Origin: Calliopum simillimum
Lineage: Eukaryota > Arthropoda > Insecta > Diptera > Lauxaniidae
Assembly (NCBI GenBank): GCA_951812925.1
Contig: OX638368.1
Coordinates: 115,219,309-115,283,308, forward strand
Reading direction: 5' to 3'
Length of the DNA stretch: 64,000 nt
Made by a program: the position numbers and the translations under genes. Position 1 is the first letter of the stretch. Each line of letters begins with the position of its first letter. The notes under the pieces are model-generated. The model saw nothing but the letters and a program-made list of their open reading frames with translations, was not told the DNA's origin and ran no database searches. Shown in pieces: positions 10,751 through 23,200 of this stretch.

Positions 10751-10882
10751 GTACCTAAATTTGAGCGTTAGTCGAGCGTCAGCGTAATTTAACCGTCTCT
10801 GTTTCGGTTTGCTCCATATAAATTGTATGGATATGAAAAAGACAGAGATGGTTAAATACGCTTGACGCTCCAATGTAGGTAT
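10751..10882. mobile_element. Short foldback MITE, 132 bp
   Basis: Nearly the whole unit is palindromic: GAGCGTCAGCGTAATTTAAC and CCGTCTCTG on the left return inverted as CAGAGATGGTTAAATACGC and TTGACGCTC on the right. It is flanked by TA on both sides. A related fragment with the same GACGCTTGACGC text lies at 39330-39420. It lies about 330 bp upstream of the Nlp start codon. Confidence 0.68.
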
Positions 10883-11079
10883 AGCAGTTTAGAGTTTTTC
10901 TCTTGCATTTTCTGTTAATATATTTTTTTTTTCATATGAAGTTTTTTTTTCTGAAGTTCTGAAGGGTTAAATCAAATGCCGAGCTGTTTTTTTATTTGTT
11001 GTAAAATCGAACGTACTTTTGAGTTTTTGCAACACTGAATTATTTGACGTTTCCTTTAGCATATCAAAAGGGATTGCAA

Positions 11080-11209
11080 AAAGAGGCATTTTTTACCCGG
11101 CTTCTTTTCTCTTCTTCGTTCGTTTGCCGAATCGCCGAATACATTATTTTTGCGTAAATTAAAAGCGTGTAAATTGTGAAAGTAATCTTAAAATTTCAAA
11201 TTAATCACA
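11080..11209 (+). promoter_or_regulatory. Probable Nlp promoter and 5' UTR
   Basis: A pyrimidine-rich run near 11098-11120 (CGGCTTCTTTTCTCTTCTTC) resembles the TCT-type initiator of highly expressed growth genes in flies. It lies about 100 nt upstream of the Nlp ATG. No TATA box is evident. This rests on motif resemblance only; transcript 5' ends would settle it. Confidence 0.35.
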
Positions 11210-14200
11210 ATGGCTGACGAATCCTTCTATGGTAAATATTATATCTGAAGTATTTGTTAATAATTTATTGGTTTCATTTCCAACGAAAGTAAAATATTTC
11301 CCTTACAAATTCACGAGTTAAAAATGGCGGTCGTGATTGCAATGCCAGACAACCAATTTCAGTGACAAAAGAATAAAGAAATGCATATAAAAATTTGGAT
11401 ATTTTAGTAATTTGTTTAAAATTTTCAGGTGTTACTTTAACCGGACAAGAAAATACAGTAAACTGGGATGTACTCTCCAATGATGAAGACTACCCAAGGG
11501 GACAGAAACTGATCATTAAACAGATTTTGTTAGGAGCTGAAGCCAAGGAGGATGAATTTAATGTTGTAGAGGTAAGTCATTATTTTTCCGTTACCAACTG
11601 TTTCTAATTTCTGTTTAAAGTATGTATAAGAACTTAGTTATTAAGAAATTTTAATAACCACATAATTGGGACGTTTTCGTATACACATTTATAATGTGAG
11701 TACATTTAATTTGTAGTATAAATACACACCATCAAGCTCCTTATATCTATATCTATAATTTGACCTTGCATGCAGCATACTTTATATATTAAAGGGTGGA
11801 TTTAATTAATTTGATTGTTACATATATATTTTTTGTAACTTTCGATGAAAAGCCGGTGAAAGTTACGTGCATTGTGCGCACCGGCAATGCTTGCTTTTTA
11901 TGAAAGGAAAAATCAGAATCGAATTTCTCAAAGCAAAAAATTTGCTCAAACGAGTTTTAAATTCAAAATACATAAAAAGCTACAGCCATCAAAAAAATGG
12001 CGCCTCTTGGAATACTAAAGCGTTGCAAGAAATTTTATTAAATTGTGAGGGTTACGAATATTTTTGCAATTCAAATTATTTATTTGCCTTTCTGAAATAA
12101 AATTGGCTGTACTTCATGAAAGAAATTTGTTCAGGGCTAAACCCTTCCTGAATACATACAGAATGTCAAGAAGAGTTTACACATTGAAAACAAACTCGTT
12201 TTTTTATTTACCTATATTTATTTTTAGAGTGTTAAATTTGGAAAATGATCTGTTATGACTTGGAGGTGGCAGAGGAGTAGGAACTTATCTTTTAAAATAT
12301 TTAACTGTTTTTACATTAAAATACTTGGCAATTCGGGTTTATCAGGGACGGGAAAACCCATTTCACTTTCTGAATAATGATCCAAAGCATAAGTGGCTAT
12401 GGTATAATTATGGTGAAGTGATGGATGCATTAGCTTAAAGTTCTGACTTAAATCGAAATCGAAAATCTGCGGGTCTATTTAAAGAATAAGGCCACTTAAA
12501 GACAACCAACATCCAAACTACATTTAAAACTACAATATCGGAAAATACCGAGTAATTACAACCTGAAAAAGTTGGTTCATTCTTTGGAAAAACGGCTACA
12601 ACGTGTGGTAGATGCTATGGTGCGGGCCATCCATTAATTACGTAAGATTTTTAGGGGGCTGGGGCTAGTGAAAAATCTTACTGTTTAATACGTGGGGGTG
12701 GGGAGTTTTACAATATTATCATCAAACGGAGCGCATACATACAATAATTAATTTGATTATAGATTGTGCATGGCGTTAGCTTTATCAGAACTATCATAGG
12801 TCACAATATCAAAACTTGAGTCTTGAACATGGAAGGAACTCAACTCTTATTCCTATTGATACCAGGCGCAAGCTGGTAATTCGGTTAATAGCCCCTGCTA
12901 TAACCTATGGTTTCAATCATACAACGCGTTATGTCCGCGGCTTTAGAAAGTATGATCATATTTCCCAGTTAAATAAAAGTATTCAATAAGCAGTCGTATG
13001 CTTATTGTGCCAAAATTTAATTTAAACTCATCCAGATTGTTTTTCATCAACGCTATTAGGATTTGGAATTCTCTGCCGGTTCAGTGTAAGTCAATGCACT
13101 ATAGGTCAAAAAGCACATTTTTCTGGCCAAAATCTATAAAGTCCATATTATCATGGAGACCAACTGTAAATGTAGTTTTTATATTGACTCTAGACTAAAA
13201 GAACAATTCTGAAAAAAATATTAACCGTTGTATTGTATTACCGGGTCAAAAATAGTACGTAATAAATTTTCTAAATTAATAACACATACCAGCAAGGTTT
13301 TGTTTCCAAGCGTTTCCGAATAAACTTCATGCGTAGAATCCGAGGTCAGAATTGACCCACCACCTCAGGATTTGGAGATATTTGAGGTCAGACTCATGAA
13401 AAATGGCTATTTTTGAGATTAGATGCAAGCTGCTCAAAATTAATTTTTTTTTTTTTTTTACCAAATCTATCACGTAATTCTATTCTGTTTCTTCAAAATG
13501 AGCTCTTAAAATAAGTCATACGATACTTCCTTTAAAAGTTATGGCCGCTATAAGATGACGTCTTGAAATCCCATAAAACGGGTAAAACGATACAACTTTG
13601 GATTTCATAATATCATCTTAAATCTGCAATTACTTTTGAAGAAAGTATTGTATGACACTTTTTAAGAGCTCGTTTTGAAGGTAAAGGTGGTAATGAAATA
13701 TGCAAAAAAAACAAAAAAAAGTGCTTATTCAAGCACTGTCGACTTAAACACAGCTATTATATTTTCGTCTGATGGAATACCTTACAAAATCTTAGTTAAA
13801 TGGTTATTCGATAAAGTTTATTATACTTTATTTAAACTGTGTGTAGGTGCTAGGAAGATCTATCCCGTATCCGTTTTTGGAGAAATGATATATAAATATT
13901 CAATAAAATAAACTTGTTTTTTAAGGAAGAAATTTCTTTTTATTTAAAAATGGATTGAAAACTAATTTTACGTATATCGAGCCTTAACCGCCAATAAGAC
14001 AACCGACAAAAAATAAATTTTACAATAAAAACTTTTTTGAATTTTCTTTGCATACATTGTAGTACAGAAGTCAAATATATCTATAACTTCGTAATGGTAA
14101 TTTTTACAGTTATGAAATTTGAAGGGAAGATGCGTATGGACGCGAGTTATCCATTTCTATCCAAAAATTGGAAATCTGAAATCGTGTCCGTTGTCTTTTT

Positions 14201-17200
14201 GGTGGTTAGGGCTCGATATATCTATAAAAATCATAAATAAATAGAAACTTGAGTTCATTATTTATAAAGATTTAAAAATCAATTTTTTATTTTAATACGT
14301 GCTTGTGTACATTAGCTGTGTTCCAATGGTAGTGGATCTGATCCAGATCAGATCTGAACTCATTGGAACGCATACGGATTCAATTTAAAAATCTTGATAG
14401 CATTGGCAGAATAAATATAAATGTCAAATCATAAATGTCATTGAATTTATAAAAACAAATTTAAGAAAATTGAATAAAAAATATGTTCCAATGTGAAAAA
14501 TTGTCCTCTTTTTTATCATGCTCTTGAATAAACGGTTTAATTTAAACTTAAAAACTTTCAACATATTTTAAATTTAAAATTTACTACAATCGTTGTGGTG
14601 CTTCCATAGAACGTTCTGCCACCAATTTCGGATTTCATCGGGGTTTTTTCCTGATGTGACCATTTTGAGGATCAGATTTCCTCAATCAGGTGCGCGTTTC
14701 TTAGTGTAGAAATTCAAAAGACCATTGACACCTTTATAGAGCGTATCACGTGAGGCTTTCGGTGGCAAAACTGCACTTGCTGATGATTTTATTTTATGTT
14801 TTTTTAATTGATGAATTTTTTTTTAAATGTTTTTAATATATTTTTTTGACAGTATATGACAAACCGCCAAGAAATAAGCCAGTGCTACCAAATAAAACTA
14901 GTTGTTTTCAGAACACTTCCATGGATCCAAAAAAGGTTTCCGAACGCATTCATGGATCCAAGATCTAAGTTGGTTCTGAATTTGTTTTTGTTTTGCTTGA
15001 AAGTGGATCTGAACCGGACCAGTTCCGCTGCCATTGGAACACAGCTATTATTAGATGTATATACAAAAAAAAAAAAAAAAAAAAAAAAATAGAAAAATAC
15101 CGTAAATAAGACTAAGTGAGCTATACTTTTGTGGATCCGCCTTTTATGTTTTTGTACTTTTTGGCATCGTTTCTATATTGAAGTCATCATAGTAGCCTTT
15201 GTTTTTAAGGACCGTGCCATTATTTATGAGTACAGTAAAAATGCATTATATTTTAATAGTAATAAATTATAATTTTTATTTACACAAATACTCTGATACA
15301 TCAGGTTCTTATGTCAACTTTCATTAAGATATTTAATTAAATTTGCTCCCCTGAACCCATTTTTCTAACCTTTTTCTTTACGTCCTTCATTAAATTTTTT
15401 GCCAACCTTTCTCCACGCTTCTTGACCACACGGTTCCAGTTGTATTTGAACTTTTTTACTGAATCTGCGGGCTTACATGTTTGCTTTAAATCTCTTTTTA
15501 TAATTGCCCAAAATCTTTCTATTGGACGAAGTTCTGGGCAGTTTGGTGGGTTAAGCTCTTTCTTTACATAATCAAGATTTTCACTATCGTACCAATTTAC
15601 CACGGAAGATGCATAGTGACAGGAAGCAAGGTCAGGCCAAAAAAGTGGCTTATTAGAGTGCTCTTTAATAAGCGGAAGAAGATTCTTCTTAAGACACTCC
15701 TTGAGGTATATTTCTTGGTTCATTGTTTTGTTTGTGACGAAAGGAGAAGAAACCTTACCGCACTGACAAATTGCTTGCCAAACATGAGTTTTTTTCCAAA
15801 TTTTTCGCATTGAATTGACTTATCGGCTGTAGTTACCTTCTCTTCTTTATTAACTGTAAAAAATTGGGGGCCTGGTAGGGTTTTGTAGTCCAATTTGACG
15901 TAAGTTTCATCATCCATTACAATGCATTCAAATTTTTTGTTTAAAATATGGCGATACAACTTACGGGCTCGTTGTTTTGCTCTTGCACTTTGAACTTTGC
16001 TTCTTTATGGACATTTCTGCTTTTTATAGGTTCTAAAGTTGTTCCTCACCTTAACACGTTGGACAGTTGAAGAGGAGGTACATTTTTTAGCGCAATCACG
16101 AACAGATATTTATTTTTCTTTTGTAAAAACACTTATTATTCTTTGGTCAATTTTTGATAATATTTTAGCTTTTTTCGGCCTCTTCCAGGTAAATCATCAA
16201 GAGTATAATGCTCTGTAAACTGCTTTATACGCTATACGCTAACGCCTTCTTCTTTGGCAATTTTTCTGTAAGACATTATTTTCTTACACCATTTGCAAAG
16301 AATTGCCTCGCGTTGTTTTGGATTAAGTCCCTTCATTGCTAACGCCTTTGAAAAATTTTTCAAACTAAATTAATTTTTCGAAACAACATACATGTCATAT
16401 TTTATTGACATAAGTTGCTAAGACATTGCACAATCAACGCCTGCTTTATAAGGTGTTTAAAATGTACTCATAAATAATGGCACGGTCCTTATTAAATTTA
16501 TTGTGAAATTAAAGATCCAGAAATCTTGATTGTATTGTAAATGGGTATAGGTCGGGAATTCCTGCGATCCCATTTTTAAACTTCCTAGTAGCTAAACTAA
16601 AATAAGATTTCATTAAAATCGAATATAAAGTTAAAGAAACGTCTAAATTATTTTGTACTTTCGACTGAAAATTCAGCACTCTTTTTTTTTTTTATTTAGA
16701 AAAAATCACTTAAACAGATCCCACATTTTAGAATATTTACAGGAGCGTAAAATTTTAAAACAATAGTTGTCCAGAAGATTTTTTCTTATTATTTTTTTTT
16801 TTAAGTAATTGAGGCTTTATGAGCTATGTCTGAAATTTATTTAAACTTATTTTCTATTATTAGTCTTTCATTTTTAATACTATGTAATTTAATTCAGAGG
16901 TATTCAATCTTCATTGACATTTTTATTAATTCGAGATGCAAATCAACTCATAATTAATTGATTTAAAGGCATCTTTGAAAACAATAAAAAATAATAAATT
17001 ATTATTGCTCATCGTTTTTTTATTGAATTTGTAATAAATTTGTTTGAAATCAAATTTTTTTTATTAATTGAAAAATATGTTATGTGATCTGTAAAAATGA
17101 ACCGTGATCTGTAAAAATGAACCTTTATATAGCCAGTAAAAAAATTTAAGGAGAGAGTAACGTTCCATTCAGTTTCAAAATCTATAATTTTGAGATTTTC

Positions 17201-20200
17201 CTGAATTATGTTAAGTTGCTGAAAAAGTTGTTCACAAAGAAAGTTGATTCTTTAAAGTCAGACCTTCAAAGCCATAATTTTGGGCTTAATTTTGGCTAAG
17301 GAATTGCTCGTTTTATTGTTAACATAAAATTATGGCTAAATCTCAATTATCACCTCTAGCTAGACAAGGTCCGGTCCCTTTACGTTAATTGCACTTGTAG
17401 CAACCCATTGTTGTAGGATAAATGTTACGTTGGTAAGCTCGTTATCAGTGGAACAAGTTGATATTTTCTATAATTTTCGGTATTCAAACTCGATTTGCCA
17501 TATTTGCCATGAAGATTGAATATTGCTAAATTTTTTTAATAATTAATTTAATTTTATTAGAACTATAAGGATATCGTTGTTGCATTACTTGCACCGTTTG
17601 GCATGGAAACAACCTCGTTCAATGTCTTGCCAAACTTAAACATGTGTCGAGTGTGGCGTTCCAATCGGCAGATGACACTAGCTGCAGGCATATTCCAATT
17701 CCAAAATATAAGTTCACAATCTAGTAATGATAAGTCCTCTTTTAACGATATAATATTCTGCAATTTTACAATGAGTTAATTTCCAAAAATTAGACATGAA
17801 GAACACATTATAACTTACAAGAGCTACTGTGGAATCAATTGAATTAATTTCTTCGCCCTTAATAACAATAAGTGAAACACTATTATTCTGAGTTTTAATA
17901 AATTTCAGCACTTTAGCCTTCAAGTACTCAGCAGAAGAGTAACTTAGATTCTCCTGCACGTGAACAAGACCAACCTCAATACCATCAATCTAAAAGAAAT
18001 GTATATAAAATAAGATGATGCGTAATTTTAAAACGAAATTACCTTATCGTTTGTTATGACAATGCTCGGTCTTGCGCTGCGATATAAAATGAAGATTAAA
18101 TTTGCAAAAATTCCACAAAGTATGCCATATTCCAAGCTCCAAAAGAGACAACACGCCACAGTAACTGCAAATGGAAACATATCCATTTCTGAAAATAAAA
18201 TAGACGAAATGTTAATTTAACATCTTGTGGGTCTACAGTATATAATCAACTTACTCTTTGCTCTGTAAATTTCTGCAATTTTATCATATTCTACCATGAA
18301 AATCATTGCAGCTATGATAATAGCAGCTAATGTTGCTTTCGGAATATAATAAAATGTTGTTGTAAGAAAAGCTAATGCCATTATCACTAATGCACCAGTA
18401 ACTAAGCCACCAAGTGGAGTTTTAACTCCACTAGAATTGTTGATTGCTGTTCTTGTAAACGAACCAGTGATTGGCATTGAAGATACAAAGCTGGATAATA
18501 CATTGCACAGCCCTAGAGCAATCATTTCCTGTGTTGCATCAATAATTTTTCCTTTAGCTGATATAATAAAAACCCAAATAAAATCATTGTTTTCTTATAC
18601 CTTTATAATTTTTGAATAGCTTACAAAATGCCTTCGCGACTGCAATACTTTCCAAAAGCGAAATCAAAGCAATAGATCCAATGGAAGCACCCAAGTTAGA
18701 AACCATTTGGCCAAATGAAACATATTCGCCATCTTCAGTTGTTGTACTAAATGGTGGCAATTTGAAAGGAGGCAGTCCAGGTGTTATTTCACCGCTAACT
18801 TTAAATGGAGTCCAATCGTCATGGCTAAGACAATAGCATATTACAATGCCGATAATGACAACTAGAGCATTGCGTGATAAAGCAATATATTTTGTGATAG
18901 TTTTGTACTTGCAAGGTATAGCTGTGATTTGCTAAAAAATATATTTAATAATTTATTATAATTATCCTATTTGGATGATACTCACTTTCATTAATAATAA
19001 GACTATAAGTGTTCCACAACCAAGAATGGCATCGTTTCGCCGTGTTTCTGTAATGTGCGAAAAGAAGTTGATCCACGAAGGGATAAACTCATTTGTGGAA
19101 CCTACATAACACATAAGATAAAATTAAAACCTTATAGCATTTAAATGGAAATTTAAAGCAAAACTTACTCTTTATACCAAACAAACTGTTAATTTGTCCA
19201 CTGGCAATTGTTATAGCTGCAGCGGTAGTAAATCCTGTTGTTACAGGTACTGATATAAATTGCACGAGCACGCCTAAATTTAGTATTCCCATTAGTAAAA
19301 TTATGCAGCCAGATAAAAAGCATGTTATAACAGCATAGTCTGGATTTCCATTTACATGAGTTTGTACCATTAGTGCCATAATAGCCGTTGGTCCTTGAAG
19401 CCAAAGTAAATATTATTTTTACCATTAAAATACGGAAATCTTTTATGAAATTGTTTTCTACTTACCGACTGTAACATCTTTGCATGTACCGAATATTATG
19501 TAAATAAAACAACCCATAAATGCTGAATATAATCCATACTGCGGCGTTAAACCTGCAATAACACCATAGGCAATTGCTTGTGGTATGACTGTTAGACCTA
19601 CTGTCAATCCTGCTACAAAATCATCTATCAGAAAATGTGCTTTGTAATTTGGTAACCAGCTAAGAACGGGTAAAACACTTTTTGCCGAATCAACGCTGCA
19701 ACATTTTTTAGCTTTATTTGTTACTGCTGCGCAAATATTAGGAAAGTCCTCACGATAAAGATTTTCTATACATTGTAAAAAATTTATCATATTCAAAAAA
19801 AAAAAAAAAAAAAAAATTTTAAATTATTGTTAACTTTGTTTAAATTTTATAGATAGTGCATTTTTTTTTACTTTAAATTTTTTTATAAGTAATTGGTATC
19901 ATTAAGTCAATTGAATTATTTGATTATCTTTAAAATGCGACAAAATCATATCATTAAACTTAAATTATAAATAATTAGTTTCAAAAAAAAAAAAAAAAAT
20001 CATGTACTATCTAAATACAGTAAAATCTGATTATAACGACTATGATGTTCAAGGAAAAGCAAAAATTTTGTTTCTTTATACGCAGCCGAAGTTATAAGGC
20101 AGTAGCATAGTTTGTACGCATGACAAGTAGGTAATATGAGTTTGAGTTTTAAGACATGTACCCGAATTTTTTAGTCGAATACTTCAGCTCATTGTCGCTT

Positions 20201-23200
20201 GCAAATGCCTTCGAAGAAAAAACAAATACTACACAGACTTGTCTTGTTTTCAGTGCATATACTTAATCAATTAAACTTTATATTATTAATTATAAATAAT
20301 AAATTTCATAAAAAAAAAACAGTAAAATCCGATTATAACGACTATGATGTTCAAGGAAAAGCAAACATTTTGTTTCTTTATACGCAGCCGAAGTTATAGG
20401 GCAGTAGCATAGTTTGTACGCATGACAAGTAGGTAATATGAGTTTGAGTTTTAAGACTTGTACCCGAATTTTATTAGTCAAATACTTCAGCTCATTGTCG
20501 CTTGCAAATGCCTTGGAAGAAAAAACAAATACTGCACAGACTTGTCTTGTTTTCAGTGCATATACTGTATTTGTAGTATATACTAAAAAATTTCACTTTA
20601 GTGACAAATGTAGTTTTTCGCTCACTTCTTGTGGCTCTTTTTTGTTTATGATCTCTTTCTCTTGCGAAAATGTATGAAAACTACTACAATCCTGTGTTGC
20701 CAATGCGTTGCAACTTGTAAGTGTCATAAATTTTTCTCTAGTTTTTCTACTCGCACGTTTTACACTGACCTGAATTATTTGTTTGTATAAAACATAGTAC
20801 ACTGATGTATTTATTAGGTTTACTATTTGTACACAGTTGATTAAAACAAGACAGTGTACTTCTGTATCAAAATGAAATCATTTTACAGTGAAGACTTGAA
20901 TCTTGAATTTTCCGGATCATGCATTTTATGTTTTTAGACAAAGAAAGACTAAACTTAAAATACATCCTGCATTAACAACATTTTTATATTTGTAGCTTTC
21001 ACAGTAGACACATTTCACATTGTAAACAAGCTTATTATAATTTTACGGCTTTTGAACGATATAATTGAAAAAAGTAACGCCAATTTATATGATAAAATTA
21101 ATACATTTATGCAATTTTTTTTTCTTTTTCTTCTTAAATTCGCACGCAATCACAGTTTTCAAGTTATTGTCAGTTAAAACACGAGACAATGTGCTATCAC
21201 ATTTTTGGTGTTACATACGTGTAAATAGTTTTTTTTTTTTTATATATTAAACCGGAAGAGTTTATTTTTTTTAAGGCTTTGTATCAAGATGTTTAACGAG
21301 TATTTCATTTATAACAATGCCCGAGTTTGTGTTTACTTTTTTAAATGCAATTAAAATGTATGCCACGTCTTTTTGTAATCAGCTCGTTATTTACTTCCAA
21401 ACTATTTATTTAACCTATTTACATAAGGCGATTCATATTATTTTCGAGTGACATTTGTTGATTGCACATTAATTAGTACATACGCGTCAAAATATTACGT
21501 GCACTATATTGGCACCTCCCCCTTGCCTTATCCAAATAATTACAAAATTTTTTCAGTTGTTATTTTTTTTTTTATCAAAAAAGCGTTAAAGATCTTCACT
21601 AAACATATTGCCAAATTTTTTCAAAATCTTAAGAATATGTAGTTACGCGTTTAAAAGGCTGAAAGGAGTTGATATGTACTTAAAGCGCGAGGTAAGAAAT
21701 TAAGTTTTCTTTTATTCAAATTAAATATCGCACACACCTTCTAATTCCGCCATAATTTCATATATGTATGTATTTTCTGTTTGTTTAAAATTTCCTATTA
21801 AAACACGTACTTTCCAGTGTTTTTTTTTAACTTTATGTTATTAAACAAACAAAGAAGTTACAATACTAATTTATACGAAACTATTATATGGCTTAATGTT
21901 GAAGTAATCTTTCCGTGGCGAGCGCACAACTTGAAATGAATCGAATAATTGATTTCGAATGGTATTCTAAAGCCATAAATTTCGTTTTTATTTAAACCTT
22001 TTGTTCTCTGGTGGTATGCATGGACAGTTGAAATTTTTGTATCGGCATTATTTGTCGAGTATTATCTGTAAGTACTTTGTTTTTTTTTTTGTATTTGATA
22101 TTTTGATTATTTACTAGACCTATGATTTTAATTGACAGAAAGCAATAAGTCTGAATAGCTGCTGCCTAATGTTTGTCCACTTAGTCGTTGTCTCTTGTTT
22201 TGATATTTATAATTGATTTTTCAGATTAGTTTTTTAGGTGCAAGTGTGATTTTTTACGCGGGTACTATTTTTTTTTGTTTTTCTTTTAGCATCAAGATAC
22301 TTGCCCAGTTAAATTTTAATTAATTTTGCACGTGGTTCACTAACTATTTTATCTCATATCAGTGGGTTTTTAAAATTATAGATTTATGAACTATTCTAAA
22401 AGTTGGGCATTATTTTAATTTTAGACATAATTTCTTATGCCGCTATTGTAATGTTTATGTGTATAATTTACAAAGTTCGAAGTTTAAGAGTTCAACTAGA
22501 AAACGGATCTTATCAATATCTGGAGAAATATATGGTCATAATTTGATTTAAAGAAATAGACTATTAATTTCAAATGCCATATCAAGTTTTATCGCTGAAA
22601 ATAACGTTGTTTAGCTATATTTAAAAAATATCAAAGAAAGGTATTTTTTTGCTATTTTAGGTTAGAAAATCTCAAAATGTTGATGCGAAAAAGCAAATAT
22701 TTTTTATTTTTGCAGGTTGTTTTTCATTCCTCCCGTAAAAAAAGCGTTTAGGCTTTTTTTTTCAATCGTTCGGAAAATCTCCCTTATTAATATTGAAACG
22801 AATTCTGAAGAAAAAAAAAAAAAAAACTTTATTAAACTTCACGGCTCTGTATATTTAAAAAGAAAATCTGTTAATACTAGCTATTCAAAAATGAAAATGT
22901 TATGCCATGTCCTAGCAACTATAATACCGATCACATAACAGAATCCAATATGAAATTAAGCACAGTAGGTAATGGGATATTACATCCAGCTGGTACAGAC
23001 AAGTTTAATCTGTTAAGATATTCGGCAAAGATATTCAAATTCTGTCTACCGCAAAGTTCTCTGGAAAAGACATAATGAAATTCAAACGCTAGTGACTAGG
23101 ACATATAAAAATCACCCACGAACATCTAATGAATCCACCTCTCCTGTTCTTATTGTAATTCTCAAACTCTAATTGATATAGCTCACCTCATATCCTACTG

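Noticed and set aside
19791..19796. A TTG start two codons before the ATG of the SLC26 gene
   Set aside because: ATG at 19790 is the first standard start; the TTG lies at the edge of a T-run.
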